Assembly (NCBI RefSeq): GCF_002407605.1
Contig: NZ_NXGV01000002.1
Location: 124,001-188,000 of the forward strand
DNA: 64,000 nt
Source: Marinobacter sp. ANT_B65
GTDB lineage: Bacteria > Pseudomonadota > Gammaproteobacteria > Pseudomonadales > Oleiphilaceae
Reading direction: 5' to 3'
This document shows, one piece after another, positions 32,341 to 41,508 of this stretch. Numbering within the stretch: the stretch's first letter is position 1; every line of letters starts with the position of its first letter. The notes beneath the pieces are model-generated. The model was not told where the DNA came from, made no database searches, and saw nothing but the letters and a program-made list of their open reading frames with translations. A program made the position numbers and the translations under genes.

Positions 32341-34844
32341 TGTCCCCCAATTCCCTGGTTTCTCATCGATGGCTGGTACCAAGTCTGCTGGGCCTTCTGG
32401 CACTGACAGGCGCGGTGCTGTCCTTTACCCTCGGTGGCTACGGCCTGCTGGTCATGACACTCATCGCCCTGACAACAGTCGTGTGCAGCGGCCTCAATAT
32501 TCTGATTGGCCTTAGCGGTCAGATCTCGTTTGGCCACGTCGCGTTCTACGCCATTGGCGCCTATATCTCTGCATTGATGACCATGGCAGGAGTCCCTCTG
32601 GTGTTGGCCATGGCCTGCGCGGCCATAGTCACCGCAGCTGTCGGCGCCCTGCTGGCAATACCGGCGGTGCGTGTCAGCGGCCCCTACCTCGCCATGGTGA
32701 CCATCGCCTTCGGCTTTATCGTGCACCACGGCCTGATTGAGTGGCGCTCCCTTACCGGTGGCGCCAACGGCCTGATCGGCGTGCCGATGCCGGATACCGG
32801 CAGCCTCCCCGCCAGCACCGGGCTCGCCCTGATTGCAGTAGCACTGATGGTCGCCTCGCTACTGTTTTTCCACCGCCTTGCTGGCAGCAGCTGTGGGCGG
32901 GCAATCCGCTCCGTAAAGGCAACAGAAATCGCAGCCCGTTCTCTGGGCTTCAATCCGGTTCAGACCAAAACTCTGGCCTTCGCCCTGTCGGCACTTTTCG
33001 CCGGGCTGGCGGGATCACTATTGTCGCCGCTGATGATGTTTATCAACCCGGATTCCTTTCCCTTTACCCAGTCCATTCTTTTTGTACTGGCAGTGGTTGT
33101 CGGCGGTGCCGGAACCGTGTTCGGGCCCTTACTGGGTGCCATTCTTATTGTGCTCGTGCCGGAACTGCTGTCCAGTATGGCGGAGATGCGACTTCTCTTG
33201 TTTGCCGGGGTCCTGCTGGGGGTACTATGGATCGCACCTACCGGCGCGCTTGGCGTGCTCCAGGCCAGATTTTCGAAACCGGAGAGACTGGTGCCCCGGC
33301 AACAGCCGGATTCTGCCCGACTGGCGAGCTTCCTGACCTGCGATGCGGGTGCTCCTGACGGTCTGCATGTGAAGGACATAGGCATCCGGTTCGGCGGCGT
33401 CCAGGCGGCCGAACGGGTCAGCTTCAATGCCATGCCTGGCACTGTCACCAGTATTATCGGGCCCAACGGTGCCGGCAAGACGACGGTACTGAACATGGTC
33501 AGCGGCTTCTACGCACCAGACAGCGGCCGCATTGAACTCAACGATGACCTGGCCGGCCTGCCCGCCTGGAAAATCGCCCGGGCCGGGATTGCCCGGACCT
33601 ACCAGACCACCCAGTTGTTTGCAGGGCTGACTGTACTTGAGAACCTGCTGGCAGGTATGCAACGTGGCCGCCTGGGGGATTTCTGGCGCAAACCCGACCC
33701 TCAACAGGTAGACATTGCCATGGATCTGCTGGCCCTCGTGGGCTACCGGGGATCAGTGCATACCCAGGCCGAAGCCTTGCCTCATGTCGATCGTCGCCTG
33801 GTGGAAATCGCCCGGGCCCTGGCACTCAGACCAAGAGTGTTGTTGCTGGATGAGCCGGCCGCAGGCCTGAGCCGGGCCGATACCGATCAGGTCACCGGAC
33901 TGCTTCGAACCATTGCAGGCTATGGTATTGCCGTGATTCTGGTAGAGCACGATATGACTATGGTGATGTCTGTTTCAGACCGCATTCTGGTGCTGGACTC
34001 CGGACACCCCATCGCCTGGGGGGAGCCAGAAGAGATTCGTTCCAACCCCGAGGTTGTGAGAGCTTACCTGGGAAGTACCGATTACCAGGCACCGCCGCGC
34101 CCCCAAGCCTGGGATGGCAGCCGGGACGCTACCCTGTTCGTCAAGGATCTCGTAATCGATTACGGCGCCGCCCCGGTGGTCGAGGGTGTAAGCCTGGTGG
34201 TAAATCCGGGCGAACTGATTGCCATTCTTGGGGCCAATGGCGCGGGCAAATCCAGCATTCTTCAGGCCATTGCGGGACTGCACTCAGCCTCCGGGGGCTC
34301 AGTGGTGCTCAATAACGAAAATATCGAAACCCTGGACGCCAACCAGATTGCCGGCAAGGGCCTGGCTCTGGTACCCGAGGGCCGCCAGGTATTCCCGGAA
34401 CTGAGTGTGCGGGACAACCTGCTTATGGGGGCTTATTCCCGTACGGATAACGCCAATCTTGATCAGGATGTGAATGACATTCTCGCGCGCTTCCCCAGGC
34501 TGCAGGACCGCATTAACAGCCCCGCCGGCCTGCTGTCCGGGGGCGAGCAGCAGATGGTAGCCATAGGCCGCGGGCTAATGGCAAAACCTTCAATCCTGCT
34601 ATTGGACGAACCCTCTCTGGGGCTGGCACCTGCCATGGTGGCCGAGCTTTACGATGCCCTGGCCACTCTGCGTGATGAAGGCGTCACCCTGTTACTGGTA
34701 GATCAGATGGCCAATCTGGCCCTCCAGGTAGCGGACCGGGCTTATGTACTGGAAACCGGGCGGGTAGTGCACTCCGGCGATGCCGAGACTCTACTTAACG
34801 ATCCGGAACTCGAAGCCGCTTATCTGGGGGAAAATGTTGCATGA
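32337..34844 (+). CDS. Fused ABC importer protein: LivM permease + LivG ATPase + LivF ATPase
   Basis: One 835-codon frame carries three parts normally separate. Residues 1-315 are a LivM-type permease (LIGLSGQISFGHVAFYAIGAY; KATEIAARSLGFNPVQTK coupling helix). Residues 342-585 are the first ATPase with Walker A GPNGAGKTT (about 375) and Walker B VLLLDEPAAGLS, but the signature reads LPHVDRR where LivG has a Gly. Residues 600-835 are the second ATPase with Walker A GANGAGKSS, an intact LSGGEQQ and LLLDEPSLGL. The complex would pair this chain with LivH. The degenerate first signature suggests one weakened ATP site. Four-base overlaps join it to both neighbours. Confidence 0.9.
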   Translation: MMSPNSLVSHRWLVPSLLGLLALTGAVLSFTLGGYGLLVMTLIALTTVVCSGLNILIGLSGQISFGHVAFYAIGAYISALMTMAGVPLVLAMACAAIVTAAVGALLAIPAVRVSGPYLAMVTIAFGFIVHHGLIEWRSLTGGANGLIGVPMPDTGSLPASTGLALIAVALMVASLLFFHRLAGSSCGRAIRSVKATEIAARSLGFNPVQTKTLAFALSALFAGLAGSLLSPLMMFINPDSFPFTQSILFVLAVVVGGAGTVFGPLLGAILIVLVPELLSSMAEMRLLLFAGVLLGVLWIAPTGALGVLQARFSKPERLVPRQQPDSARLASFLTCDAGAPDGLHVKDIGIRFGGVQAAERVSFNAMPGTVTSIIGPNGAGKTTVLNMVSGFYAPDSGRIELNDDLAGLPAWKIARAGIARTYQTTQLFAGLTVLENLLAGMQRGRLGDFWRKPDPQQVDIAMDLLALVGYRGSVHTQAEALPHVDRRLVEIARALALRPRVLLLDEPAAGLSRADTDQVTGLLRTIAGYGIAVILVEHDMTMVMSVSDRILVLDSGHPIAWGEPEEIRSNPEVVRAYLGSTDYQAPPRPQAWDGSRDATLFVKDLVIDYGAAPVVEGVSLVVNPGELIAILGANGAGKSSILQAIAGLHSASGGSVVLNNENIETLDANQIAGKGLALVPEGRQVFPELSVRDNLLMGAYSRTDNANLDQDVNDILARFPRLQDRINSPAGLLSGGEQQMVAIGRGLMAKPSILLLDEPSLGLAPAMVAELYDALATLRDEGVTLLLVDQMANLALQVADRAYVLETGRVVHSGDAETLLNDPELEAAYLGENVA

Positions 34845-36079
34845 GTTCAATACTGTTCAAAAACCTGAGGCTTCCAGACCAACCGGAGAAGATCACTGAA
34901 CTGCGGGTAGAAGATGGCAGATTCACCCGGAACTTCTCCAACGACGCATCACCATCAACCGAAATCGATCTGGAAGGCCACCTGGTTCTGCCAGGCCTCA
35001 TCGAGACCCACATTCACCTCGACAAGGCCTGCATCATGGACCGTTGCAGGCTGCAGGAAGGCACTCTGGAGGAAGCCGTGGCCAGTACCAGTGCTGCCAA
35101 GTCGGAATTCACAGAGGCAGATGTTTACCAGCGGGGCGCCCACATCCTCGAACAAGCCATTTCCCAGGGTACCACCCATATGCGTACCCACGTGGAACTG
35201 GACCCCGGCATCGGCCTGACCGGCTTCCGGGCAATCCGCCGGCTGCAGCAGGACTACGCCTGGGGTATCAGCCTGGAAATCTGTGTATTCCCTCAGGAGG
35301 GCCTGCTCAATAATCCAGGTACTGAAGAGCTACTGTGCGAAGCTCTGGAAAACGGCGCCACTGTTCTTGGCGGCTGCCCTTATATGGATAGCGATCCCGC
35401 TGGCCAGATCCAGCGACTGTTCGAACTCGCGGAGCGTTACAACTGTGACCTGGATTTGCACCTGGACTTCGACCTCAACCCCCGGGGTATGACGATACCG
35501 GAAGTGATTCAATGTACCCTGGCCCATGGCTGGCAGCACCGGGTTACTATCGGCCACGCCACCAAACTATCGGCGTTAGAGCCAGAGCAATTCAGGGAAA
35601 CCGCTCTGGCTCTGGCCGAAGCAGGCGTTCAGGTGACGGCATTACCGGCCACAGACCTGTTCCTCACCGGCCGGGAGGCCACCCACAATGTGCCACGGGG
35701 CGTAGCGCCGCTGGCAAGGCTACATGCCTGTGGTGTGACCTGTTCGCTGTCCACCAATAACGTAGGAAACCCCTTCACACCCTTCGGCGATGTATCGCTC
35801 ATCCGCCAGGCCAACCTGCTGGCCAATGTCTGTCATCTGGGCACAGCGGCGGAGCTGGCGCGCTGCCTGGCGTGGATTTCGGAGGAGTCGGCGAAGCTGA
35901 TCCGCCTGCAGGACTATGGTCTGACACCGGGTTGTAAGGCCGACTTTATCGCACTGGATGCCGATTCACCGGCGGCGGTGATCGCGAACCTCGCGCAGCC
36001 GATGATGGCCTTCAAAGGTGGCCGTCAGAGTTTTGAACGCAAACCCGCAAAGCTTTTCGTGCCGACAAGCCCTAACTGA
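34841..36079 (+). CDS. Amidohydrolase-superfamily protein, cytosine-deaminase-like, lacking two expected catalytic residues
   Basis: A 412-residue cytoplasmic TIM-barrel protein of the CodA/AtzC-like branch. Metal ligands are visible at His57 and His59 (ETHIHLDK), His207 (DLHLDFD) and His239 (IGHATK). In cytosine deaminase the third motif is H-x-D-E and the last is an Asp; here these read HLDF (no Glu) and LSTNNVGNPF (Asn306 where Asp is expected). The family is therefore clear, but a standard deaminase reaction is doubtful. It is the last gene of the importer operon and probably acts on the imported compound. Confidence 0.8.
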   Translation: MSSILFKNLRLPDQPEKITELRVEDGRFTRNFSNDASPSTEIDLEGHLVLPGLIETHIHLDKACIMDRCRLQEGTLEEAVASTSAAKSEFTEADVYQRGAHILEQAISQGTTHMRTHVELDPGIGLTGFRAIRRLQQDYAWGISLEICVFPQEGLLNNPGTEELLCEALENGATVLGGCPYMDSDPAGQIQRLFELAERYNCDLDLHLDFDLNPRGMTIPEVIQCTLAHGWQHRVTIGHATKLSALEPEQFRETALALAEAGVQVTALPATDLFLTGREATHNVPRGVAPLARLHACGVTCSLSTNNVGNPFTPFGDVSLIRQANLLANVCHLGTAAELARCLAWISEESAKLIRLQDYGLTPGCKADFIALDADSPAAVIANLAQPMMAFKGGRQSFERKPAKLFVPTSPN

Positions 36080-36146
36080 CACTGCCATACACCGGATCAG
36101 CCCTTCTGAAGCAAAACAGCCAACTCCGTCCCGACGCAGAGGGCTG

Positions 36147-36671
36147 TCAGCTGATCCTCAGATCAGCCTCCAGATGTTTACGATAGATCCCAACATCCCA
36201 GTCGCGGTACTTTGTATATGTATCAATTTTCATCCCCACCTTCTCTGCTACTCGGGCAGAAACAACATGACGATTAGCGATAATCGCGATAACTGAGTCA
36301 AAATGGCACTGTGAAAAGCCATACGCCAGCGCTGCGGCGGCAGCTTCTGAGGCGAGCCCCTGATTCCACGCAGCACGCGCAAGGCGATAAGCAACCTCTA
36401 CCTCCTGCACTCCGTTAAGATCAACCTGGCTCAGGCCGCAAAAACCAATAATCGCTCCCGACGAACGGTCAGCAATTCCCCACTGACCAAAACCATGCTC
36501 CCGGTACGACTCCAGACACCAGTCAATAAACTTTCGGGTATCATCCTCAGTGCACGGCCCGTTGGTTGAGAACTCCATTACCGCCGGATCGCCAAGAATT
36601 CCTGAAAGCGCGCCAACATCATTCGAGGTGAGCTCCCGAAGCACTAATCTCGGCGTTTCAACTATAACCAT
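36147..36671 (-). CDS. GNAT-family N-acetyltransferase (RimJ/RimL-like)
   Basis: A 174-residue acetyltransferase of the Acetyltransf_3 group: TPRLVLRELTSNDVGAL start, then IIGFCGLSQVDL, the acetyl-CoA region with VEVAYRLARAAWNQGLASEAAAAALAYGF, and SARVAEKVGMK. The substrate (protein N-terminus or small molecule) cannot be told. It is convergent with the amidohydrolase gene. Confidence 0.85.
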   Translation of the reverse strand: MVIVETPRLVLRELTSNDVGALSGILGDPAVMEFSTNGPCTEDDTRKFIDWCLESYREHGFGQWGIADRSSGAIIGFCGLSQVDLNGVQEVEVAYRLARAAWNQGLASEAAAAALAYGFSQCHFDSVIAIIANRHVVSARVAEKVGMKIDTYTKYRDWDVGIYRKHLEADLRIS

Positions 36672-36721
36672 GACTGTCCTCGAAAAATCTGACGTCCCGC
36701 TTGAGCTGGCCGTTACACAAT

Positions 36722-37213
36722 TTACAAATACGCATTTAAATAGAAATAGAGAGGGAGAACTGCGATACCAAAAGTTATAACCATTCCGAAAAAACCCGGT
36801 TTTACCAGATAGCTCTTCTCCGGTTTTCTGGGATTATAAAATACGTCTACAGTGCCATCATCATTTTCTTTGATGTTGTTTAACTGCCCTTTAATCAGGA
36901 ACCTGGCATTATGAGATGCAACGATTACCCAAGGTGACACTCGCTTTCCCTGGTACGTTTTCTCAGAAACCTGATATACATACAGGGAGTCAGCTTTATA
37001 ATCCTGAAACGACAAACCCATCGTCGTAGAGCCCCACTTCCCAACAGAAACACTTTTCAGAAAACCCTTTGCTACCGGCCACTGCGTTATAAGAACCTGC
37101 CTTAAAAAAGAGTATAAACACACGGCGAACGCATAAATTACTACAAAAAAAAGTACTCCCTGCTTTTCTCCTTCAGTGGCAAGTACCCACATATCCTTTG
37201 CATATTCAACCAT
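36722..37213 (-). CDS. DUF3592-type membrane protein
   Basis: A 163-residue protein with N-terminal (VLFFVVIYAFAVCLYSFL) and C-terminal (FGMVITFGIAVLPLYFYL) membrane spans around a beta-rich domain with YVYQVSEKTYQGKRVSP and DVFYNPRKPEKSYLVKPG, the DUF3592 pattern. Function unknown. A second DUF3592 protein is encoded in the integron, but the two do not look closely related. Confidence 0.7.
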   Translation of the reverse strand: MVEYAKDMWVLATEGEKQGVLFFVVIYAFAVCLYSFLRQVLITQWPVAKGFLKSVSVGKWGSTTMGLSFQDYKADSLYVYQVSEKTYQGKRVSPWVIVASHNARFLIKGQLNNIKENDDGTVDVFYNPRKPEKSYLVKPGFFGMVITFGIAVLPLYFYLNAYL

Positions 37214-37283
37214 GTTTTTGATTACCTATTACATAAGACCAGCAAAGCGCAGTTAGCGGCCAGAGTCGTCAATATCAAAAACT

Positions 37284-37946
37284 TTAGTGGCTACCGGCAG
37301 GGAATTCCACTACTTCATCACCTTCCTGCCAGGGTTGAAATCTGATCATGGCCTGCTGAAACGCAGGGTGTTCCAGCCAGCCCTTCAGCCACTGCTGTAG
37401 ATGAGGGTAAGGCAGACTGTAAAACACCTCCCGGTCTACATGGGCGAACTGTCGTACAAAAGGCATAATACCGATATCAGCGATGCTGATGTCGTCCCCC
37501 AGCAGGTACCGGTTCCTGGTTAACGAATGTTCCAGTATCTGCAGAAACACTTCACCCTGTCGCCGGTATTCCAGCTGGCTGGATTCAGGATAGCGGTCGG
37601 CGTACTTATAGCGATCCAGCCAGTGTTTAAATTCGTTATCGTTTCGGTCAATCAGAGTATGCGCGCCTACCAGATCGACGTTGAGCAAACCCTGTGGATC
37701 TTCCTGCTGCAGCGCCCACACCAGTATTTCCCGGCTTTCCTCGATAACGGGTCTCGCCGGGCTCTCATCCTCGGCCAACTCCAGAACGGGGACCGTGCCT
37801 TTAGGGCTGATAGCCAGCATCTGCGCCGGCTTGTTTCGAAGCACTACCTCCCGCAGCTCCACCTTCTGCCCGGCAAACAAAATACCGAGCCGCGCGCGCA
37901 TAGCGTATGGACAACGACGAAAGGAATACAAACGAGGCAAAGACAT
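37284..37946 (-). CDS. Glutathione S-transferase-like protein
   Basis: A 220-residue cytoplasmic protein with an N-terminal thioredoxin-fold GST domain (LYSFRRCPYAMRARLGILFAG; SPKGTVPVLEL) and a C-terminal helical domain containing LLGDDISIADIGIMPFVRQF. The Cys in RRCPYAMR suggests a Cys-type rather than Ser/Tyr-type GST. The start at 37946 (MSLPRLYS) is chosen to match family N-termini. Confidence 0.85.
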   Translation of the reverse strand: MSLPRLYSFRRCPYAMRARLGILFAGQKVELREVVLRNKPAQMLAISPKGTVPVLELAEDESPARPVIEESREILVWALQQEDPQGLLNVDLVGAHTLIDRNDNEFKHWLDRYKYADRYPESSQLEYRRQGEVFLQILEHSLTRNRYLLGDDISIADIGIMPFVRQFAHVDREVFYSLPYPHLQQWLKGWLEHPAFQQAMIRFQPWQEGDEVVEFPAGSH

Positions 37947-37991
37947 TATTCTTACCAACTGGAGCTCAAGGCGACGGCCCGACAGGCAGGT

Positions 37992-38543
37992 TCAGTTGCG
38001 GCCCTCCGACGGGAACAGTAATCCCACAGGTTGCTCCGGTGTCAGCTGGAACTCATGGTGCAGGCTTTCGGATTTCTGTGAGGCGGTGATGTGCAGTATC
38101 CGGGAAGACTCCGGTTTGCCAAACAGATCCACATGAAAACTCAGTGGAGGCCGAGCATTATCCAGAGCAAACCGGCCCATGACAATGACCTCGTTAATAT
38201 GATCATGGTGATGACCATGGCCGTCATGGGATCCTCCGGGGGACACCAGTATGTCTTCAAGGGGCAATGTCTGCTCCCGGTCCCTGAGCACCACATGCTG
38301 GCTCAGGGTCTGAATAACGGCACTCTGGTGACGGTTGAATTCACTCAGGTCGATTTCCCCATCACCATTGTCATCAATGCCTTCAAACGCCGACAGAGGC
38401 AGTGACAGCACCATGAATGCGCCGTTATCAACGATATTCAGAGTGCCGTGCCCGGCCACCATCAGATGGGCCAGAACAGGGGTAGCCAGGGTCAGCGCAA
38501 GTGCTGAAACCATGGCTGCAAGACAGGACATACGGATTTTCAT
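37992..38543 (-). CDS. Exported EF-hand protein with His-rich segment
   Basis: A 183-residue protein with a signal peptide ending near VLAHL. An EF-hand-like calcium loop (DDNGDGEIDLSE, about residues 57-68) is followed by a His cluster (GSHDGHGHHHDHINE, about 104-118), which is a likely metal-binding stretch. The rest is predicted beta-rich. The start has GGGAG upstream. It precedes no other gene on the strand closely except the GST, and lies directly downstream of the YHYH protein gene, so the two may be co-expressed. Function unknown. Confidence 0.7.
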   Translation of the reverse strand: MKIRMSCLAAMVSALALTLATPVLAHLMVAGHGTLNIVDNGAFMVLSLPLSAFEGIDDNGDGEIDLSEFNRHQSAVIQTLSQHVVLRDREQTLPLEDILVSPGGSHDGHGHHHDHINEVIVMGRFALDNARPPLSFHVDLFGKPESSRILHITASQKSESLHHEFQLTPEQPVGLLFPSEGRN

Positions 38544-38569
38544 GTTCGGGACTCCCGGAGAATGCCAGT

Positions 38570-39610
38570 TCAGAAAGGTGGCGGGGGTAACAGTTCCCCG
38601 GATGTTTCCACTTCGCCTTTAACGCAGCGCTGGAAGTATGGATAGGTGTCGGTGGCGTAGTAGTGGTAGATGCCAGCCGGAAATTCCGGGGTGACACCAA
38701 CGCGGCCGTTGCACTCATCCAGATCCCCGGAGCCTTCAACATATTCCCAGTCCTGCTGGAAGGTACCCATGGGATAGGTTGTGGTCGACGGCCGGGAGGC
38801 ACTGACCGAGCTGACCAGCTGGTAACTGCCGGTGATGACTTTCAGGCCGGAGCTGGCGTCATCGGCAACGCTGTAACCGTATCTGGCATAGATGGGAAAG
38901 CCGTCGGCAGCCCAGCCGATAAGCGTCATGGAGGTACTGCTGCCTGCGCGCTTGGTTATGAAGCCTTCAGGCATACCGTGATAGTGGTAGGCACCATCCG
39001 GCTGCACGTGGGCGTTGTTCTGGTCGGTTCCGAAATCGAAGCTGGTCTGTCCCAGGGCTTCGATGTTCCAGCTGCCGGAATTATCCACAAGGCTGCAGGA
39101 TGTGCCTGAGTCATCACAACTGCCCGCTGTACTGGCGTCAATTTTCACACCGTTGAGTACATAGCCTGCCGGGCCGCGAGGGCCGCCAAGTTCCGTAGGT
39201 ATGGTGGTTTCTGCCGGCTCCAGGGTAAAGCTTGCGGACACGACCTGTTCGGAAATGACATTGGGGTTGCCCGGGTTCGGGAAGGTGCCCACTTCGTGGT
39301 CCGGAATCCCATTGGCGGTGAGTTCCCGGGTGCTGTCAGTACAGGTCCAGGTGGAAGTGCTGGTGTAGGTCAGCGATGGCTGGCTGTTATAGGTGGTGTC
39401 ATCATAATCGCACATAACACCGGAGGTGGCGCCGGTACCCGTGCTGATATCGCCGTCATCCGAGGCCAGGCTGCTGTCGTCGGAGCTGCTGTTATCAGAG
39501 CTACTGTCGCCAGAGCTGCTGTTCCCGTCGCCACATGCGACAAGGAATAACAGGAGAATACAGACACCTGCTTTCTGAAGTAGTTTCTTTTCTATGAACG
39601 GCTGCGTCAT
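38570..39610 (-). CDS. YHYH-domain lipoprotein
   Basis: A 346-residue predicted lipoprotein: LLLFLVACG is a signal with lipobox, followed by a Ser/Asp-rich linker of about 35 residues. The body contains the YHYH motif (DGAYHYHGMPEGFI) and a second IYHYYATDTYPYFQRC segment near the C-terminus, which define the YHYH family; members are exported and probably bind metal. The start at 39610 gives the proper signal peptide; the longer frame does not. The 227 bp upstream to the next gene hold nothing I recognise. Confidence 0.8.
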   Translation of the reverse strand: MTQPFIEKKLLQKAGVCILLLFLVACGDGNSSSGDSSSDNSSSDDSSLASDDGDISTGTGATSGVMCDYDDTTYNSQPSLTYTSTSTWTCTDSTRELTANGIPDHEVGTFPNPGNPNVISEQVVSASFTLEPAETTIPTELGGPRGPAGYVLNGVKIDASTAGSCDDSGTSCSLVDNSGSWNIEALGQTSFDFGTDQNNAHVQPDGAYHYHGMPEGFITKRAGSSTSMTLIGWAADGFPIYARYGYSVADDASSGLKVITGSYQLVSSVSASRPSTTTYPMGTFQQDWEYVEGSGDLDECNGRVGVTPEFPAGIYHYYATDTYPYFQRCVKGEVETSGELLPPPPF

Positions 39611-39837
39611 CGCTTGGCCTGCTTGTTGAAGTTGTTCGGTGCCTCGACTGGCGCAAAGGCAGTTGGTATCACACCTTAACAACACAATGTGCAACAAATA
39701 TGGAGATTGTTATACGGGAGGCCAAATAATGATTGCTCAGTATGACTGAGCCCGAGTTAACACCCTCGGAACTAAAATCCTGACCTAAAGAGCATAGCGA
39801 AAACCCGGGACAACACGGTTCTCTGTCCGAATAAGGG

Positions 39838-40641
39838 TTACCGGCTTTCCGGATCAACCACCTCGAAGGATTGGGAGGCGAGCACCTCGAGACCTTCTTC
39901 CGCGCTGATCAGTTCCACCTGGTATTTACCTGAAGGCCAGCCGCGAGAATAGCGTAACCAGGCCTCCTGGATTTCAACGGAAGAACCCGTCAGAGGTTGT
40001 TTATCCAGTACCCACAGCGTGTCGTTATTCGTGTTGGTCCATTTCATAAAGACGAACGGCTTTGAGTAGCTGTTGGGTACCTTGTAATAGGCGTAAAGCC
40101 TGGGCGCCATGTCCGAAAATTCTGACTGCACGGCCAACTGGTTTGTGCCAATAGCACTCTTGGTGCCGAACAACAGCTCGACACCATCCTGGTTGAACGT
40201 TTCGGTGTTGTTCAGCCAGCGCTCAGCCAGCGTGCGCGCCGTTTTGGTGGGGTTTTGATAACCGAAGAAATCGTCAAGAGTAAGGTGGGTGTTGTTCAGA
40301 AGAAACCGTAGTAACTGAGCATCGTCAAGCGATGACAGGATCAGCGCCAATTCCGATTTGCTCACTTTACCCTGGGCAAGTAAGGGGCGGTAATCGATTT
40401 CGGCCAGCTCCCTGGCACCCTCCAAGGGCTCCAGTTGAACATCCGCTGTTCCATGGCCAGTGCTCGTGGCTACAGGCAACGGCTCCGCTATCCGGGACGA
40501 ATTGCTGTCCGGCCCTGGCGGCGAGGAAGTTATTGGCGCATCAGCCTTACCGCCTTCTGTTTCATCGGGTGAGATGAACCAGAAGATCAGGGTGCCGGTA
40601 AGCAGCACCCCAACCAGGCACAACGATCGAATGATCATCAT
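39838..40641 (-). CDS. Membrane-anchored hypothetical protein
   Basis: A 267-residue protein with one N-terminal membrane span (MMIIRSLCLVGVLLTGTLIF) and a periplasmic or extracellular part: a Ser/Pro/Gly linker, a helical region (ELALILSSLDDAQLLRFLLN) and a C-terminal beta-rich domain (PFVFMKWTNTNNDTLWVLDK, GWPSGKYQVELISAEEGLEVL) resembling ligand- or partner-binding Ig-like modules. No family recognised. A TTG start at 40680 would overlap the upstream gene; ATG 40641 or 40638 is equally plausible. Confidence 0.6.
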   Translation of the reverse strand: MMIIRSLCLVGVLLTGTLIFWFISPDETEGGKADAPITSSPPGPDSNSSRIAEPLPVATSTGHGTADVQLEPLEGARELAEIDYRPLLAQGKVSKSELALILSSLDDAQLLRFLLNNTHLTLDDFFGYQNPTKTARTLAERWLNNTETFNQDGVELLFGTKSAIGTNQLAVQSEFSDMAPRLYAYYKVPNSYSKPFVFMKWTNTNNDTLWVLDKQPLTGSSVEIQEAWLRYSRGWPSGKYQVELISAEEGLEVLASQSFEVVDPESR

Positions 40642-40655
40642 CTGCAACAGACCGA

Positions 40656-41261
40656 TCAGTTCGTCTTGCTGTCCAGCCAATTCTGGGCCGCTGAACTACA
40701 GGCACTACGGGAGGAGTAGTTGCTCAGGTAGCTGTAGCTTGATGATTCACAGGTCGTGGTGTATTGCTGAAACGGGCCGTAGCAGGAAGTTTCATAGCGA
40801 ATGCCACCGCTCACAGCGGTACTTCGGGTACAGAGGTTAAAATACTCCGACGGGGAGGGGTCTTCAAAACCGCCACCGCCACCGCTACCAGAGCTACCGC
40901 TACAAAGTGTTGACTTTACATTCCGGCCCAGCTCCACAACCTGCTGGTAATTACTGTAATAACTACTGGCAGAAGAGGAGTTGCCATTTTGACACGAGGC
41001 AATTGCAGCACTCAAAGTAGAGTCCGCCTGGGCGTAATAGGCGCTGACCTGAACGCCACAACTGTTCGCCTCGGCACGCTCAGATGTACTCACGATATCC
41101 GTGTAGCTACTGCAGGAACCGCCAGCAGAGGTTTGCGGACCAGTGGAGTCATCGTAGGAGCTTTCTGTGTCGTCGGACCCGCTGTCAATGCAGCCCGTCA
41201 GGATACCGCCCGCCAACAGGCTGGTCAGCAGCAGGGTGGTGCGCTTTCTGGTAATTATCAT
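40656..41261 (-). CDS. Ser/Gly/Tyr-rich lipoprotein of unknown function
   Basis: A 201-residue protein with a lipobox (SLLAGGILTGC) followed by a Ser/Asp-rich stretch, a Tyr/Ser-rich helical middle part, a poly-Gly hinge (GSGGGGGFEDPSPSEYF) and eight cysteines, suggesting a disulfide-bonded outer-membrane or surface protein. The start at 41261 is the one that yields a signal peptide. It overlaps the next gene only if that gene starts at TTG. The 247 bp upstream (41262-41508) contain no gene I can support. Confidence 0.6.
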   Translation of the reverse strand: MIITRKRTTLLLTSLLAGGILTGCIDSGSDDTESSYDDSTGPQTSAGGSCSSYTDIVSTSERAEANSCGVQVSAYYAQADSTLSAAIASCQNGNSSSASSYYSNYQQVVELGRNVKSTLCSGSSGSGGGGGFEDPSPSEYFNLCTRSTAVSGGIRYETSCYGPFQQYTTTCESSSYSYLSNYSSRSACSSAAQNWLDSKTN

Positions 41262-41508
41262 AAGTGGCTCTCTCACTTGCTTGTGCTGTTTTCTGGGCTG
41301 GGAATGTCTCTTCGGTGTTCGAAGAAAGGGCATAATATTGATTCGGCGTCATGTAACGCACCAAAACATGCCATCAATAACGACACTCTTTTTTTTGCCC
41401 TTCTAACTTATACCGCAATCCACTATCAGGCAAGGGCTTAGAACTGTGAATTCGGGTATAAGATATTCAAACGAATTGAATACGCATGTTAGAAACAGCA
41501 CGAACTCA

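Noticed and set aside
36662..36718. Possible attC between the GNAT and DUF3592 genes (TATAACC ... GTTACAC)
   Set aside because: Cassette-like genes flank it, but the boxes fit poorly and no folded arms can be drawn, and no integrase is near.
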